From: Pseudoalteromonas luteoviolacea H33-S
Lineage (GTDB): Bacteria; Pseudomonadota; Gammaproteobacteria; Enterobacterales; Alteromonadaceae
DNA length: 47,539 nucleotides
Assembly: GCF_001625695.1 (NCBI RefSeq)
Contig: NZ_AUXY01000065.1
Location: 1 to 47,539, forward strand
Direction of reading: 5' to 3'
Numbering within the stretch: the first letter of the stretch is position 1; every line of letters begins with the position of its first letter. The position numbers and the translations under genes are program-made. The notes under the pieces are model-generated. The model searched no databases. It was given only the letters and a program-made list of their open reading frames with translations, and was not told where the DNA came from. Positions 7,886-15,828 of the stretch are shown one piece after another.

Positions 7886-7918
7886 AAGCAGCCTAGAAAT
7901 TCATTTTATAGGCTGCTT
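7886..7918 (-). terminator. Possible terminator after asnB
   Basis: AAGCAGCCTA (7886-7895) and TAGGCTGCTT (7909-7918) form a perfect 10-bp stem just past the asnB stop. There is no clean T run on the minus strand, so it may be a weak terminator or a transcript-stabilising hairpin. Confidence 0.45.
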
Positions 7919-7943
7919 GAATAGTCAACAAATAGGATAGGGA

Positions 7944-9617
7944 TTACTGCTTTTGCTTATATGCGTCGTTGTGCACGTTTGCGGCACGACCCGACGGATC
8001 CGCATTGTTCTCAAAGCTTGCATCCCAAGCAAGTGCTTCAGGCGTAGAACACGCAACAGATTTGCCATGAGGCACACATTTAGCTGCGGCATCTCCCGGG
8101 AAATGCTCTTCGAAGATGGTTCTATAGAAGTACGCTTCTTTACTGTCGGGCGTATTAATTGGGAAACGATAATGTGCATTCGCTATATCTTGATCAGACA
8201 CTTGTGCCTCAGCGTAATCACGTAACGAGTCAATCCAAGAGTACCCAACACCATCTGAGAATTGCTCTTTTTGACGCCAAAGTACATCATCAGGGATATA
8301 ACCGTCAAAGCCTTCGCGGATCACATGTTTTTCAATACGGCCATCTTTACACATCTTATATTCAGGGTTGGTACGCATGGCGATATCTACAAACTCTTTA
8401 TCCAAAAATGGCACCCTTGCTTCAACGCCCCAAGCCGCCATAGATTTGTTCGCACGCAGGCAATCAAACATGTGTAATTTTGATACTTTACGATTAAGCT
8501 CTTCGTGGAATTCTTTACTGTTTGGGGCTTTATGGAAATATAAATAGCCACCAAATAGCTCGTCCGCACCTTCGCCTGATAACACCATTTTGATCCCCAT
8601 GGCTTTAATATATCTTGCCATTAAGTACATGGGTGTGGACGCACGAATAGTCGTTACATCGTAGGTTTCTAGATGATATACAACTTCTTTAAGCGCATCT
8701 AAACCTTGTTGTACTGTAAAGTGAATAGGATGATGGACGGTACCAATTTGGTCTGCAACTTTTTGTGCTGCCGCTAAATCTGGCGACCCTTCAAGGCCAA
8801 TGGAGAAAGAGTGCAATTTGGGCCACCAAGCATCACTGGCATCATTGTCTTCTATTCGTTTAGCGGCATATTGTTGAGTAATTGCAGAAATCACAGATGA
8901 GTCTAAACCGCCAGATAAAAGCACGCCATAAGGCACATCACACATCAGTTGTCTTTTAACGGCTGCTTCTAAGCCATTTTTAACATCGAGCGCACTGGCT
9001 GGGTTATCTTTGACGGCATCATAGTTTTGCCAATCGCGTTGGTAATATTTGTGATACGTGCCTTCTTTTGAATATAAGTAATGGCCAGGAGGAAATTCTT
9101 CTATTTGAGTACAAATTGGCGTTAGGGCTTTCATTTCACTGGCAACATAAAAGTTACCGTGTTGGTCGCGGCCGGTATACAGTGGAATTATGCCAATATG
9201 ATCTCGACCAATAAGGTAAGCATCTTGCTCTTCGTCATACAAACAAAAAGCAAAAATACCGTTCAAGTCATCTAAAAACTCTGGCCCTTTCTGTTTGTAC
9301 AGTGCCAGAATAACTTCACAGTCAGACTTTGTTTGAAATTCGAATGGGGCTTCTAATTGCTCAGCCAGTGATTTGTGGTTATAGATTTCACCATTGACTG
9401 CTAAAACATGGGTTTTCTGTGGGTTGTATAGAGGTTGTGCGCCACTGGCGACACCGACGATAGCAAGTCGTTCGTGTACTAAAATAGCTTTTTCACTTGA
9501 ATATACTCCTGACCAGTCTGGTCCACGGTGTCTAAGTTTTTTAGACATTTCTATTGCTTGTGCTCTGAGCTTATCAGCCGAGCTTTGGATTTCTAATACA
9601 CCAAATATTGAACACAT
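7944..9617 (-). CDS. asnB: Asparagine synthase B (glutamine-hydrolysing)
   Basis: AsnB makes asparagine from aspartate, glutamine and ATP in the cytosol. The N-terminal Ntn glutaminase domain starts MCSIFGVLE, so Cys2 becomes the nucleophile after Met removal. RHRGPDWSG and NGEIYNHKSL are glutamine-site motifs. The synthetase domain has the ATP pyrophosphatase loop LSGGLDSSVIS near residue 235, then SGEGADELFGGY and the VPFLDK motif. At 557 residues it matches the enterobacterial enzyme in length. It is monocistronic, with about 140 bp before the downstream peroxiredoxin gene. Nothing is unusual. Confidence 0.96.
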   Translation of the reverse strand: MCSIFGVLEIQSSADKLRAQAIEMSKKLRHRGPDWSGVYSSEKAILVHERLAIVGVASGAQPLYNPQKTHVLAVNGEIYNHKSLAEQLEAPFEFQTKSDCEVILALYKQKGPEFLDDLNGIFAFCLYDEEQDAYLIGRDHIGIIPLYTGRDQHGNFYVASEMKALTPICTQIEEFPPGHYLYSKEGTYHKYYQRDWQNYDAVKDNPASALDVKNGLEAAVKRQLMCDVPYGVLLSGGLDSSVISAITQQYAAKRIEDNDASDAWWPKLHSFSIGLEGSPDLAAAQKVADQIGTVHHPIHFTVQQGLDALKEVVYHLETYDVTTIRASTPMYLMARYIKAMGIKMVLSGEGADELFGGYLYFHKAPNSKEFHEELNRKVSKLHMFDCLRANKSMAAWGVEARVPFLDKEFVDIAMRTNPEYKMCKDGRIEKHVIREGFDGYIPDDVLWRQKEQFSDGVGYSWIDSLRDYAEAQVSDQDIANAHYRFPINTPDSKEAYFYRTIFEEHFPGDAAAKCVPHGKSVACSTPEALAWDASFENNADPSGRAANVHNDAYKQKQ

Positions 9618-9783
9618 ATTACCCTCATTCCTGTTATGACACCCAGTCGTTGTACACTGACTTGGTGGCTTATCACTGCGATATATATTGTTATTTTTTA
9701 TAAAGCTTAAACTATAACTAACAGAAAACTTTGCCTAAGTCACACAGAAAATTTTAAACATAAGAGAAGAAAATAGAGGGAAG

Positions 9784-9807
9784 TTTTGGTGCATTTCTGC
9801 ACCAAAA
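9784..9807 (-). terminator. Terminator of the pxpBC-DUF969-DUF979-pcp operon
   Basis: TTTTGGTGCA (9784-9793) and TGCACCAAAA (9798-9807) form a perfect 10-bp stem with a 4-base loop, 12 bp past the pcp stop. The A/T base of the stem supplies the T-rich end on the minus strand. Confidence 0.65.
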
Positions 9808-9819
9808 TAAGGCAAGGGC

Positions 9820-10482
9820 TTAGTGGGTTGTGCCCGCAGCAATGGCTAAGTCTTGATCGTGAGTCAAAGCAGACGCAATCATGGCTTTTAGTGCTGCAAT
9901 GACTGTAGACTCCGCCATACTTGGTGCACCACTGTGGTGCACTGCTTGTTCAGGCAAATATGGGATATGGATAAACCCACCTTTCAAATTTGCCTTGTGT
10001 GTTTCGATATAGTGACATAAACCATACATCACATGATTACACACATAGGTGCCAGCAGTATTTGAAATACTTGCAGGAATGTGCGCTTCATGTAAATCCC
10101 AGAGCATCTGTTTTATCGGCAGCTTGGCAAATACTGCCGCTGGGCCGTCTTTAATCACAGGTGTATCGATTGGCTGGTGGCCTGCATTGTCTTTGATCCT
10201 TGCATCGTTGATATTGATGGCAATACGCTCGATGGTGATGTCACTTCTGCCGCCAGCTTGACCGACACATAAGACGAGACTTGGCTCGTGCAGCGCGATG
10301 CTGTTGTAAAGAGACTCAAGGGATGTATCAAATTCACAAGGCAGTTCACGTGTCACCACCATGTGGCCTTCGATGATTAACCCTTCTAGTTTTTGCACGG
10401 CTTGCCATGATGGGTTGATCTCTTCGCCACCAAAAGGCTCAAAACCAGTAATTAATACCGTAGGGTGATTCGGTTTAGTCAT
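9820..10482 (-). CDS. pcp: Pyroglutamyl-peptidase I (pyrrolidone-carboxylate peptidase)
   Basis: Pcp is a cytosolic cysteine peptidase (C15) that removes N-terminal pyroglutamate from peptides. The catalytic triad is visible: Glu85 in DITIERIAIN, Cys148 in NTAGTYVCNH and His172 in GGFIHIPYLP. The N-terminal LITGFEPFGGEEINPSW is the family signature. At 220 residues it is the usual length. It is the last gene of the pyroglutamate operon, and its start overlaps the end of the DUF979 gene by 8 bases, so the two are probably translationally coupled. Its product, 5-oxoproline, is the substrate of the PxpBC products encoded upstream in the same operon. Confidence 0.95.
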   Translation of the reverse strand: MTKPNHPTVLITGFEPFGGEEINPSWQAVQKLEGLIIEGHMVVTRELPCEFDTSLESLYNSIALHEPSLVLCVGQAGGRSDITIERIAININDARIKDNAGHQPIDTPVIKDGPAAVFAKLPIKQMLWDLHEAHIPASISNTAGTYVCNHVMYGLCHYIETHKANLKGGFIHIPYLPEQAVHHSGAPSMAESTVIAALKAMIASALTHDQDLAIAAGTTH

Positions 10483-11497
10483 TAAATATTACCCCGTACA
10501 TTAAGAAAATATTGATGATGAGTAGGGCGATCGCAGTCGGAATTTGTACTTTGATCACTTGATATTTATCTTTTAAATCAAGAAGTGCTGCAGGCACGAT
10601 ATTAAAATTTGCGGCCATTGGCGTCATAAGCGTACCGCAGTATCCCGAGTACATGCCAATTGCTACCAGCGGTGCTGGGCTTGCATCATGTCCTTGAATT
10701 AAAAATGGTACGGCGATACCAGCGGTCATTACCGGAAATGCAGCAAATGCGTTACCCATAACCATGGTAAACAGTGCCATACCAACACAATAAAGCACAA
10801 CCAGCATAAAGCGATTATCTGGCGAAATAAACATAGTGACAATATCTTGAATCGCGGTGCCGGTGTTCGCCACAATAAATACGCCACCAAGCATGGCAAG
10901 CATTTGCGGCAAAATAGCAGCCCAACCGATGGAGTCCACAAGGCGTCTAGACTCGCCAATTGCTTGAATTGGACTGCCAGAGGTGAACTTCCATGCGACT
11001 AACAAAGCGCCACCACAAGCGAGTGTTAATGACGCCAAAGTTAGGTGATTTTGGTCAAATAAGTAGGTACCACCTAGGTTAATGCCGCCTAAGAATAAGG
11101 TACAAATTACCGTAATGATTGGAATGAGTACTGCTGGAATAAATAACTTGTTGCCGATTGATTTTGCACTTTGGTCGAGTTCTTCATCGCTTGGGGTGTA
11201 ATAAGTGCCCATAGAGACTTTGCCCATGCCTGCGAGTAGGGCGATGATGATGACACTCACACCAACCCATTGGTATGTTAGTGTTTCGCCAATGAGGGCA
11301 ATTGACAGATCGCCAAATAAAAAAACGTTACCAAACAACATCCAAAATAGGGCGGTGGTGTAGCGTTTTGGGTGCCCTTTATCTTGAAGTGTTTTGACAA
11401 CGAGGAATAAAACTAAAAAGCCGATCAGCAAATAAATATTTTCAATGGAAAGTAATGCCGGTGCCTCAGCTTGTGATGAATGATTTACTGCGCTCAT
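10475..11497 (-). CDS. DUF979 membrane protein, candidate pyroglutamate transporter subunit
   Basis: This 340-residue polytopic membrane protein belongs to DUF979, which recurs next to DUF969 and 5-oxoprolinase genes. It has about nine hydrophobic helices, and the motifs TTALFWMLFGNVFLFGD and SGYCGTLMTPMAANFNIVPA are typical of the family. The latter resembles the discontinuous-helix segments of ion-transporter-superfamily permeases. Its start overlaps the DUF969 stop by 4 bases and its end overlaps pcp by 8. From context I infer that DUF969 and DUF979 together form a permease for pyroglutamate or pyroglutamyl peptides. The family itself has no assigned reaction that I know of. Confidence 0.85.
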   Translation of the reverse strand: MSAVNHSSQAEAPALLSIENIYLLIGFLVLFLVVKTLQDKGHPKRYTTALFWMLFGNVFLFGDLSIALIGETLTYQWVGVSVIIIALLAGMGKVSMGTYYTPSDEELDQSAKSIGNKLFIPAVLIPIITVICTLFLGGINLGGTYLFDQNHLTLASLTLACGGALLVAWKFTSGSPIQAIGESRRLVDSIGWAAILPQMLAMLGGVFIVANTGTAIQDIVTMFISPDNRFMLVVLYCVGMALFTMVMGNAFAAFPVMTAGIAVPFLIQGHDASPAPLVAIGMYSGYCGTLMTPMAANFNIVPAALLDLKDKYQVIKVQIPTAIALLIINIFLMYGVIFND

Positions 11498-12231
11498 GCT
11501 GGTTCCTCTGACGTTGCTGATTTGTTTTGTGCTTCTTGTTGTCTGATTTCAGCAATTTTGTTGCAAATCTTGGCTTCAAGTCGAGCAAGGCGGAATAAAT
11601 GCACGATAAGCGCGAAAATAGCAGTCGGGATCGCCCACAAGCCGATGTGCAGAGGCTCAATACCCGCAATACCATTCTCTTTCAAAAACGCATCCATCAG
11701 TAATACTGCGCCAAAGGCGATAAATATATCTTCGCCAAAAAATACCGCGATGTTATCGCAAGCAGCAGAGTGTGCACTGATCATATCTTTCACTTCTTTT
11801 GGCAGTTCGCCATGCTGATTTGCAGCTGCACCAAGCGCCATGGGAGCTAGCAGTGGACGTACAGTTTGTGCTTGACCTGCAAGGCTTAATAGCCCAAGCG
11901 CTGCGGACGATTCACGTACAACAAAGTACATACCTAATATTCTGGCAGTGGTTGCGCCTTTAATGTTAGCAATCCAATTTTTAGCACGGTTTTGCAAACC
12001 ATAGCGCTCTAAAATGGCAATCACGGGTAAGATGAGTAGGAAGCTGGCAAGTTGCCTTGAATTCATAAACTTTTCGCCAAAGGTGGCAAGTAATTCAGAA
12101 AAATTGAGGTCTACTGCCCACCCTGTAATGAGACCGGCTGCGGTGACCACCAATAATGGGTTGAATCTCAGGGCAAAGCCCAGTACGACAACCAATATCC
12201 CCGTTAATGGGAGTAAGTTTAGTTCTGTCAT
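11494..12231 (-). CDS. DUF969 membrane protein, candidate pyroglutamate transporter subunit
   Basis: This 245-residue membrane protein belongs to DUF969, the constant partner of DUF979. It has five or six hydrophobic segments, a central polar motif ERYGLQNRAKNWI, and the GAAANQHGELP and AHSAACDNIAVFFGEDIF segments of the family. It ends in a charged cytoplasmic tail of about 25 residues. It overlaps pxpC by 4 bases upstream and the DUF979 gene by 4 bases downstream, so stoichiometric expression is likely. The two halves may be the split parts of one permease fold; this is inferred from pairing and topology, not from a known structure. Confidence 0.83.
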   Translation of the reverse strand: MTELNLLPLTGILVVVLGFALRFNPLLVVTAAGLITGWAVDLNFSELLATFGEKFMNSRQLASFLLILPVIAILERYGLQNRAKNWIANIKGATTARILGMYFVVRESSAALGLLSLAGQAQTVRPLLAPMALGAAANQHGELPKEVKDMISAHSAACDNIAVFFGEDIFIAFGAVLLMDAFLKENGIAGIEPLHIGLWAIPTAIFALIVHLFRLARLEAKICNKIAEIRQQEAQNKSATSEEPA

Positions 12232-13166
12232 GTGTTTTTCTTATTGTGATGTTGTACAGCAATTTCTAGCTGTGCTAAGTGTTGTAATTGTTGTGTTGTC
12301 GCTTCTAAGGCCTTTGCTCTATCCACGACGACAAAATTGCAAGTTTGACCTGCGCTAAGCTGACTTAACAGTCTAAGGTCCGCCTCAATGACTTGGCCAA
12401 TGATTGGGTAACCTCCGGTCGTTTGACAGTCATTTAAAAGCACAATGGGTTCACCGTTTGGCGGCAATTGTATTGTGCCAGGGCAAACCCCTTGGCTTGC
12501 AATACTCAGGTCATGAGCCAGGTCTATTTCGCTTGATAATCTAACCCCCATACGATTGCTTTGCGGTAATACTTGCCAACTCTTTTCGAACACGCTTTGT
12601 TGCTTGTCTTTTGCCAGTAGGTCTATGTGCGGTCCAGCAATAACACGTATTGTATCGGTATATTCAGGTAAAGCTGCGCCAATAGAGCTAAGTACAGAGT
12701 TGGCTGCATAATCCAGCTCGTCACCATCGCTTAATGCTTTACCGCTTAAACCACCAAATCCTGCTTGTACGTCTGTGGAGCAGGAATTCATGACACAGGC
12801 CAGTGAAGAGAAGCCATTTTGAATCGCAAAATATGCTCTTAGCCCTGTTTTGCTCGTCGCAAATGTTAAAATATCGCCTTCATTTGCATGATAGCGCCAG
12901 CCAGTGGTTAATGGTTGTCCAGATAGCTTTGCGCAAAGATCTGCACCTGTGATTGCAAAGTTTGTTGGCTTACTAAATTTAAACTGACACAAACCCACAG
13001 TTATCTCGATAACAGGAGTGTCTTTTGGGTTACTTAGAAGTATATTGGCACTTTTAGCTGCTAATTGATCTAATACACCGGACTGGGAAACACCTAAGTG
13101 TCTAAAGCCCATTCTTCCTAAATCTTGTACACATGTTTGAATACCAGATTTTAAGATTGTTAGCAT
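12228..13166 (-). CDS. pxpC: 5-oxoprolinase subunit PxpC (biotin-dependent carboxyltransferase-like, KipA/AHS2)
   Basis: PxpC is part of the ATP-dependent PxpABC 5-oxoprolinase that opens pyroglutamate to glutamate in the cytosol. Its 312 residues cover the AHS2 domain: the start MLTILKSGIQTCVQDLGRMGFR, then the LGVSQSGVLD motif, VLPQSNRMGVRL, GVCPGTIQLPPNGEPIVLL and DCQTTGGYPIIGQVI are all family signatures. Its start overlaps the end of pxpB by 7 bases and its end overlaps the DUF969 gene by 4. It pairs with PxpB; the third subunit, PxpA (LamB/YcsF), is not encoded in the window. Confidence 0.93.
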   Translation of the reverse strand: MLTILKSGIQTCVQDLGRMGFRHLGVSQSGVLDQLAAKSANILLSNPKDTPVIEITVGLCQFKFSKPTNFAITGADLCAKLSGQPLTTGWRYHANEGDILTFATSKTGLRAYFAIQNGFSSLACVMNSCSTDVQAGFGGLSGKALSDGDELDYAANSVLSSIGAALPEYTDTIRVIAGPHIDLLAKDKQQSVFEKSWQVLPQSNRMGVRLSSEIDLAHDLSIASQGVCPGTIQLPPNGEPIVLLNDCQTTGGYPIIGQVIEADLRLLSQLSAGQTCNFVVVDRAKALEATTQQLQHLAQLEIAVQHHNKKNT

Positions 13167-13816
13167 ATGCCCTCCGTGCTTGGTAAAAATTTCACCTCAT
13201 CTCCAGGTTGTAAAATACTGGGTGAATCTAAATTATGATTGAATAATACGGCGTCTGTGTGACCAATCAATCTCCATCCTCCTGGAGATTCGCTCGGGTA
13301 CACAGCTGTTAAGTCTTGTGCGATGGCCACAGAGCCTTTCGGTACATGGGTTCTTGGTGACTCTAGCCTTGGCAAGTGCAATTTAGGGTGTAAATCTCCA
13401 AGGTAGGCGAAGCCGGGCAAAAACCCCAAAAATTTCACTTGATAGCTGCACTGGCTATGCAGTTCAACAACTTGTGATTGTGACAAACCAGTCAAAGAGG
13501 CAACTGATTGGAGATCCGGTCCGTAATGCTTACCATAATGTGTCAAAATTGTATGGACAGTTGGCTCAAATGATTCTGGCTCTATGTTTTCCCAAGCATC
13601 TTGCATTTTATCTAACCAGTATTCTGGATCTTGAGAATGCATTAAATAGCCTGTGATTGTGGTTTTTGCTGGGACTATATCAATAAAGACTTTTTGTTCG
13701 CGCATCCACGCGTGTAGCGCGAAAAGCTTGTTTTGTTGATATTGAGATAGGTTACTTTGCGTGATCTCTAAAACGAGTGCACGCTCGCCTAGGATGTAGA
13801 TCTTGTTGTTAGTCAT
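13160..13816 (-). CDS. pxpB: 5-oxoprolinase subunit PxpB (KipI/AHS1)
   Basis: PxpB is the AHS1-domain subunit of 5-oxoprolinase and partners PxpC. The family marks are GERALVLEI at the N-terminus, the FLGFLPGFAYLGDLHPKL core and PRLESPRTHVPKGSVAIA with SPGGWRLIG near the C-terminus. At 218 residues it is full length. It is the first gene of a five-gene minus-strand operon in which every junction overlaps. In Bacillus the homologue KipI inhibits the KinA kinase, but the oxoprolinase context here argues for the metabolic role. The promoter should lie between 13817 and the terminator at 13946. Confidence 0.93.
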   Translation of the reverse strand: MTNNKIYILGERALVLEITQSNLSQYQQNKLFALHAWMREQKVFIDIVPAKTTITGYLMHSQDPEYWLDKMQDAWENIEPESFEPTVHTILTHYGKHYGPDLQSVASLTGLSQSQVVELHSQCSYQVKFLGFLPGFAYLGDLHPKLHLPRLESPRTHVPKGSVAIAQDLTAVYPSESPGGWRLIGHTDAVLFNHNLDSPSILQPGDEVKFLPSTEGIC

Positions 13817-13945
13817 TACGTTGTCTTTATTATATTTTGCAACACGGTTTTCTTATTATTTTAGCGTTGTCATATCAGGTGAATATGCATGTTTAATATA
13901 CATATTTATGGTGTACGAGGCTACACAATTAGAAAGAACAAAAAA

Positions 13946-13965
13946 GGCCATGCAATTGCATGGCC
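13946..13965. terminator. Palindromic terminator between the pepA-like gene and the pxp operon
   Basis: A perfect 20-bp palindrome is flanked by A6 on the left and TTTTCT on the right, 15 bp beyond the stop of the aminopeptidase gene. It ends that minus-strand gene and insulates the pxp operon promoter that follows. Confidence 0.8.
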
Positions 13966-13980
13966 TTTTCTCAAAGTCGA

Positions 13981-15495
13981 TTAGTTACCGCTTAATAGCC
14001 ATTCACTCAGAATTCGAACGCCATAACCTGTACCACCTGCTGGTACTTCATCTTTGGTTTTCTTAGAAATTGCATTACCTGCAATATCAAGGTGTACCCA
14101 ACGTGTATCGCCAACAAACTGCTGTAGGAAAGTTGCAGCAGTTGTTGCACCTGGACCATATGAGCCAACATTTGTCATATCTGCAATGTCAGACTTAAGC
14201 GCGTCTTTATAGCCTAACGGTAAACGCCATACTTGCTCGTTTACCGTTTGACCAGCGATGGTGAACTCTTTTACTAGTTCATCGTCTTCTGAGAAGATAG
14301 CTGAGTAGTCATTGCCAACTGCACGGATTTTTGAACCTGTTAATGTCGCTAGGTCAACCATGATTTCTGGCTTATAAAACTCACGTGCGTACCATAAAGC
14401 GTCACTTAGAATTAAACGACCTTCAGCGTCTGTGTTCAGTACTTCAACACTTAGGCCTTCAGCTGTGCGAAGTACATCACCTGGAGCGAAAGAGTTTTCT
14501 GATACCATGTTTGCAGCCATAGGCATAACAGCAACTACGTTTACGTCTGCTTTTGCTTTAGCCATCGCTTGAACGGTACCAAGCACGGCAGCAGCACCCG
14601 CCATGTCTACTTTCATTAGTGCGATAGACTTGCCAGTTTTAACATTATATCCGCCAGAATCAAACGTTATGCCTTTACCAACTAATGCGATAGGGGTGTC
14701 GTTGTTACCTTTATAGTGTGCGATAACAAGGCGTGAACCTTGTGCACTACCACGACCGACTGCTTCTAGTGCGCCCATGCCGAGTTCTTTAATTTCAGCA
14801 GGCTCTAGTACTTTTACTTCTACCCCATATTGCTCTAGCTCTTTCGCAGCGTTTGCAAAATCAACAGGCGTCATTTCAGACGCAATTTCTGATGTTAAGT
14901 CACGCGCTAAGAATACACCTGATTGAATGTGCTCTAGGGTAATGTATTCTTTAGCTGCTTTACGCTTGCTGTCTACATCAATGTTGTAACTTACATTAAA
15001 AGTTTTCGGCTCTTTTTTGTACACTTCAAAAGTGTGGTCACGAAGGTTGATACCATGTGCCAATTGAGCTGCAAGTTGTGAATTATTGATTTCACCGTCA
15101 AAGTCTTCAAAAGCAACTGCAACACTGGCTGATTTCTTGTTTTCTAACTTGGCATGTAAGTTACCGCCAAGTTTTGTCATTTTGCTTGCGTTTAGTTCGT
15201 CTTCTTTACCAAGACCAACCACAATAATGCGTTTATAGTCAGAGGAAACAGGCGCTAGTACTTCAACTGTTTTTCCAAATTTACCTTGGAAGTCTTCACT
15301 TTCTAGTGCTCTGTTTAATTGCGCTCTAGTCGGTTTGTCTAGAAATTTGAAAGCAGCTTTTTTGTCTTCAGCTTTGAATACAACTAAAGAATCTGCGTTA
15401 TCAAGCGTAGAAGTGAATTGGATATCTGCAGCGTTTGCTGAAACTGATGCACCAAGTGCGACTGCGATCGCTGAAAGGCGAGAGATAAAAGACAT
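13981..15495 (-). CDS. Exported leucyl aminopeptidase (M17 family)
   Basis: This is an M17 di-metal leucyl aminopeptidase. The signature NTDAEGRL is at residues 354-361, the metal- and substrate-site GKGITFDSGG and MKVDMAGAAAV precede it, and DLATLTGS follows. The frame extends 10 codons upstream, but ATG 15495 has a good AGAGGA ribosome-binding site and starts a clear signal peptide (MSFISRLSAIAVALGASVSANA), so I use it. That is unusual: classical PepA is cytosolic. The N-terminal macro-like domain is retained. Likely role: periplasmic or secreted trimming of peptides, alongside the other exported peptidases in the window. It has its own palindromic terminator. Confidence 0.93.
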   Translation of the reverse strand: MSFISRLSAIAVALGASVSANAADIQFTSTLDNADSLVVFKAEDKKAAFKFLDKPTRAQLNRALESEDFQGKFGKTVEVLAPVSSDYKRIIVVGLGKEDELNASKMTKLGGNLHAKLENKKSASVAVAFEDFDGEINNSQLAAQLAHGINLRDHTFEVYKKEPKTFNVSYNIDVDSKRKAAKEYITLEHIQSGVFLARDLTSEIASEMTPVDFANAAKELEQYGVEVKVLEPAEIKELGMGALEAVGRGSAQGSRLVIAHYKGNNDTPIALVGKGITFDSGGYNVKTGKSIALMKVDMAGAAAVLGTVQAMAKAKADVNVVAVMPMAANMVSENSFAPGDVLRTAEGLSVEVLNTDAEGRLILSDALWYAREFYKPEIMVDLATLTGSKIRAVGNDYSAIFSEDDELVKEFTIAGQTVNEQVWRLPLGYKDALKSDIADMTNVGSYGPGATTAATFLQQFVGDTRWVHLDIAGNAISKKTKDEVPAGGTGYGVRILSEWLLSGN

Positions 15496-15828
15496 TTTTA
15501 TAATCCTCTGGATATTGCGTGGCAACGTTTTACCTTATTTTACAATACATATTAATCTAATGTCGTTGAACCGCTCGTATTGTAGGTTGAGTTGCAATTG
15601 CAAAGAACAGATAGTGAGTGTGAAACGGGTGTGGCAATCAGTTTTCACATGTACGCACAGACTTAAAAGTGAGTTAAAAAATATGTTGTTTATTTACAAA
15701 ATTACTAGATAAGTCAGTTATAGCGCAGTTTTTAGACCCAAGGCTTTATCAATACTATCCAAAAATTTGAAATTGTTTTATTCAAAGCACGGTCTCAATG
15801 ATCAGACGATTATGATAGGAGCATGTAA
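15496..15828. other. Divergent intergenic region with no gene seen
   Basis: This 333-bp region separates the divergent aminopeptidase and methionine sulfoxide reductase genes and must hold both promoters. I found no convincing coding frame, repeat or recognised operator. A TAGGAG ribosome-binding site at 15816-15821 serves the downstream GTG start. Confidence 0.5.

Noticed and set aside
7953..8477. Several plus-strand open frames inside asnB, and similar antisense frames inside the hybrid kinase and other genes
   Set aside because: They are antisense shadows of strongly conserved genes, with no ribosome-binding sites or recognisable domains.
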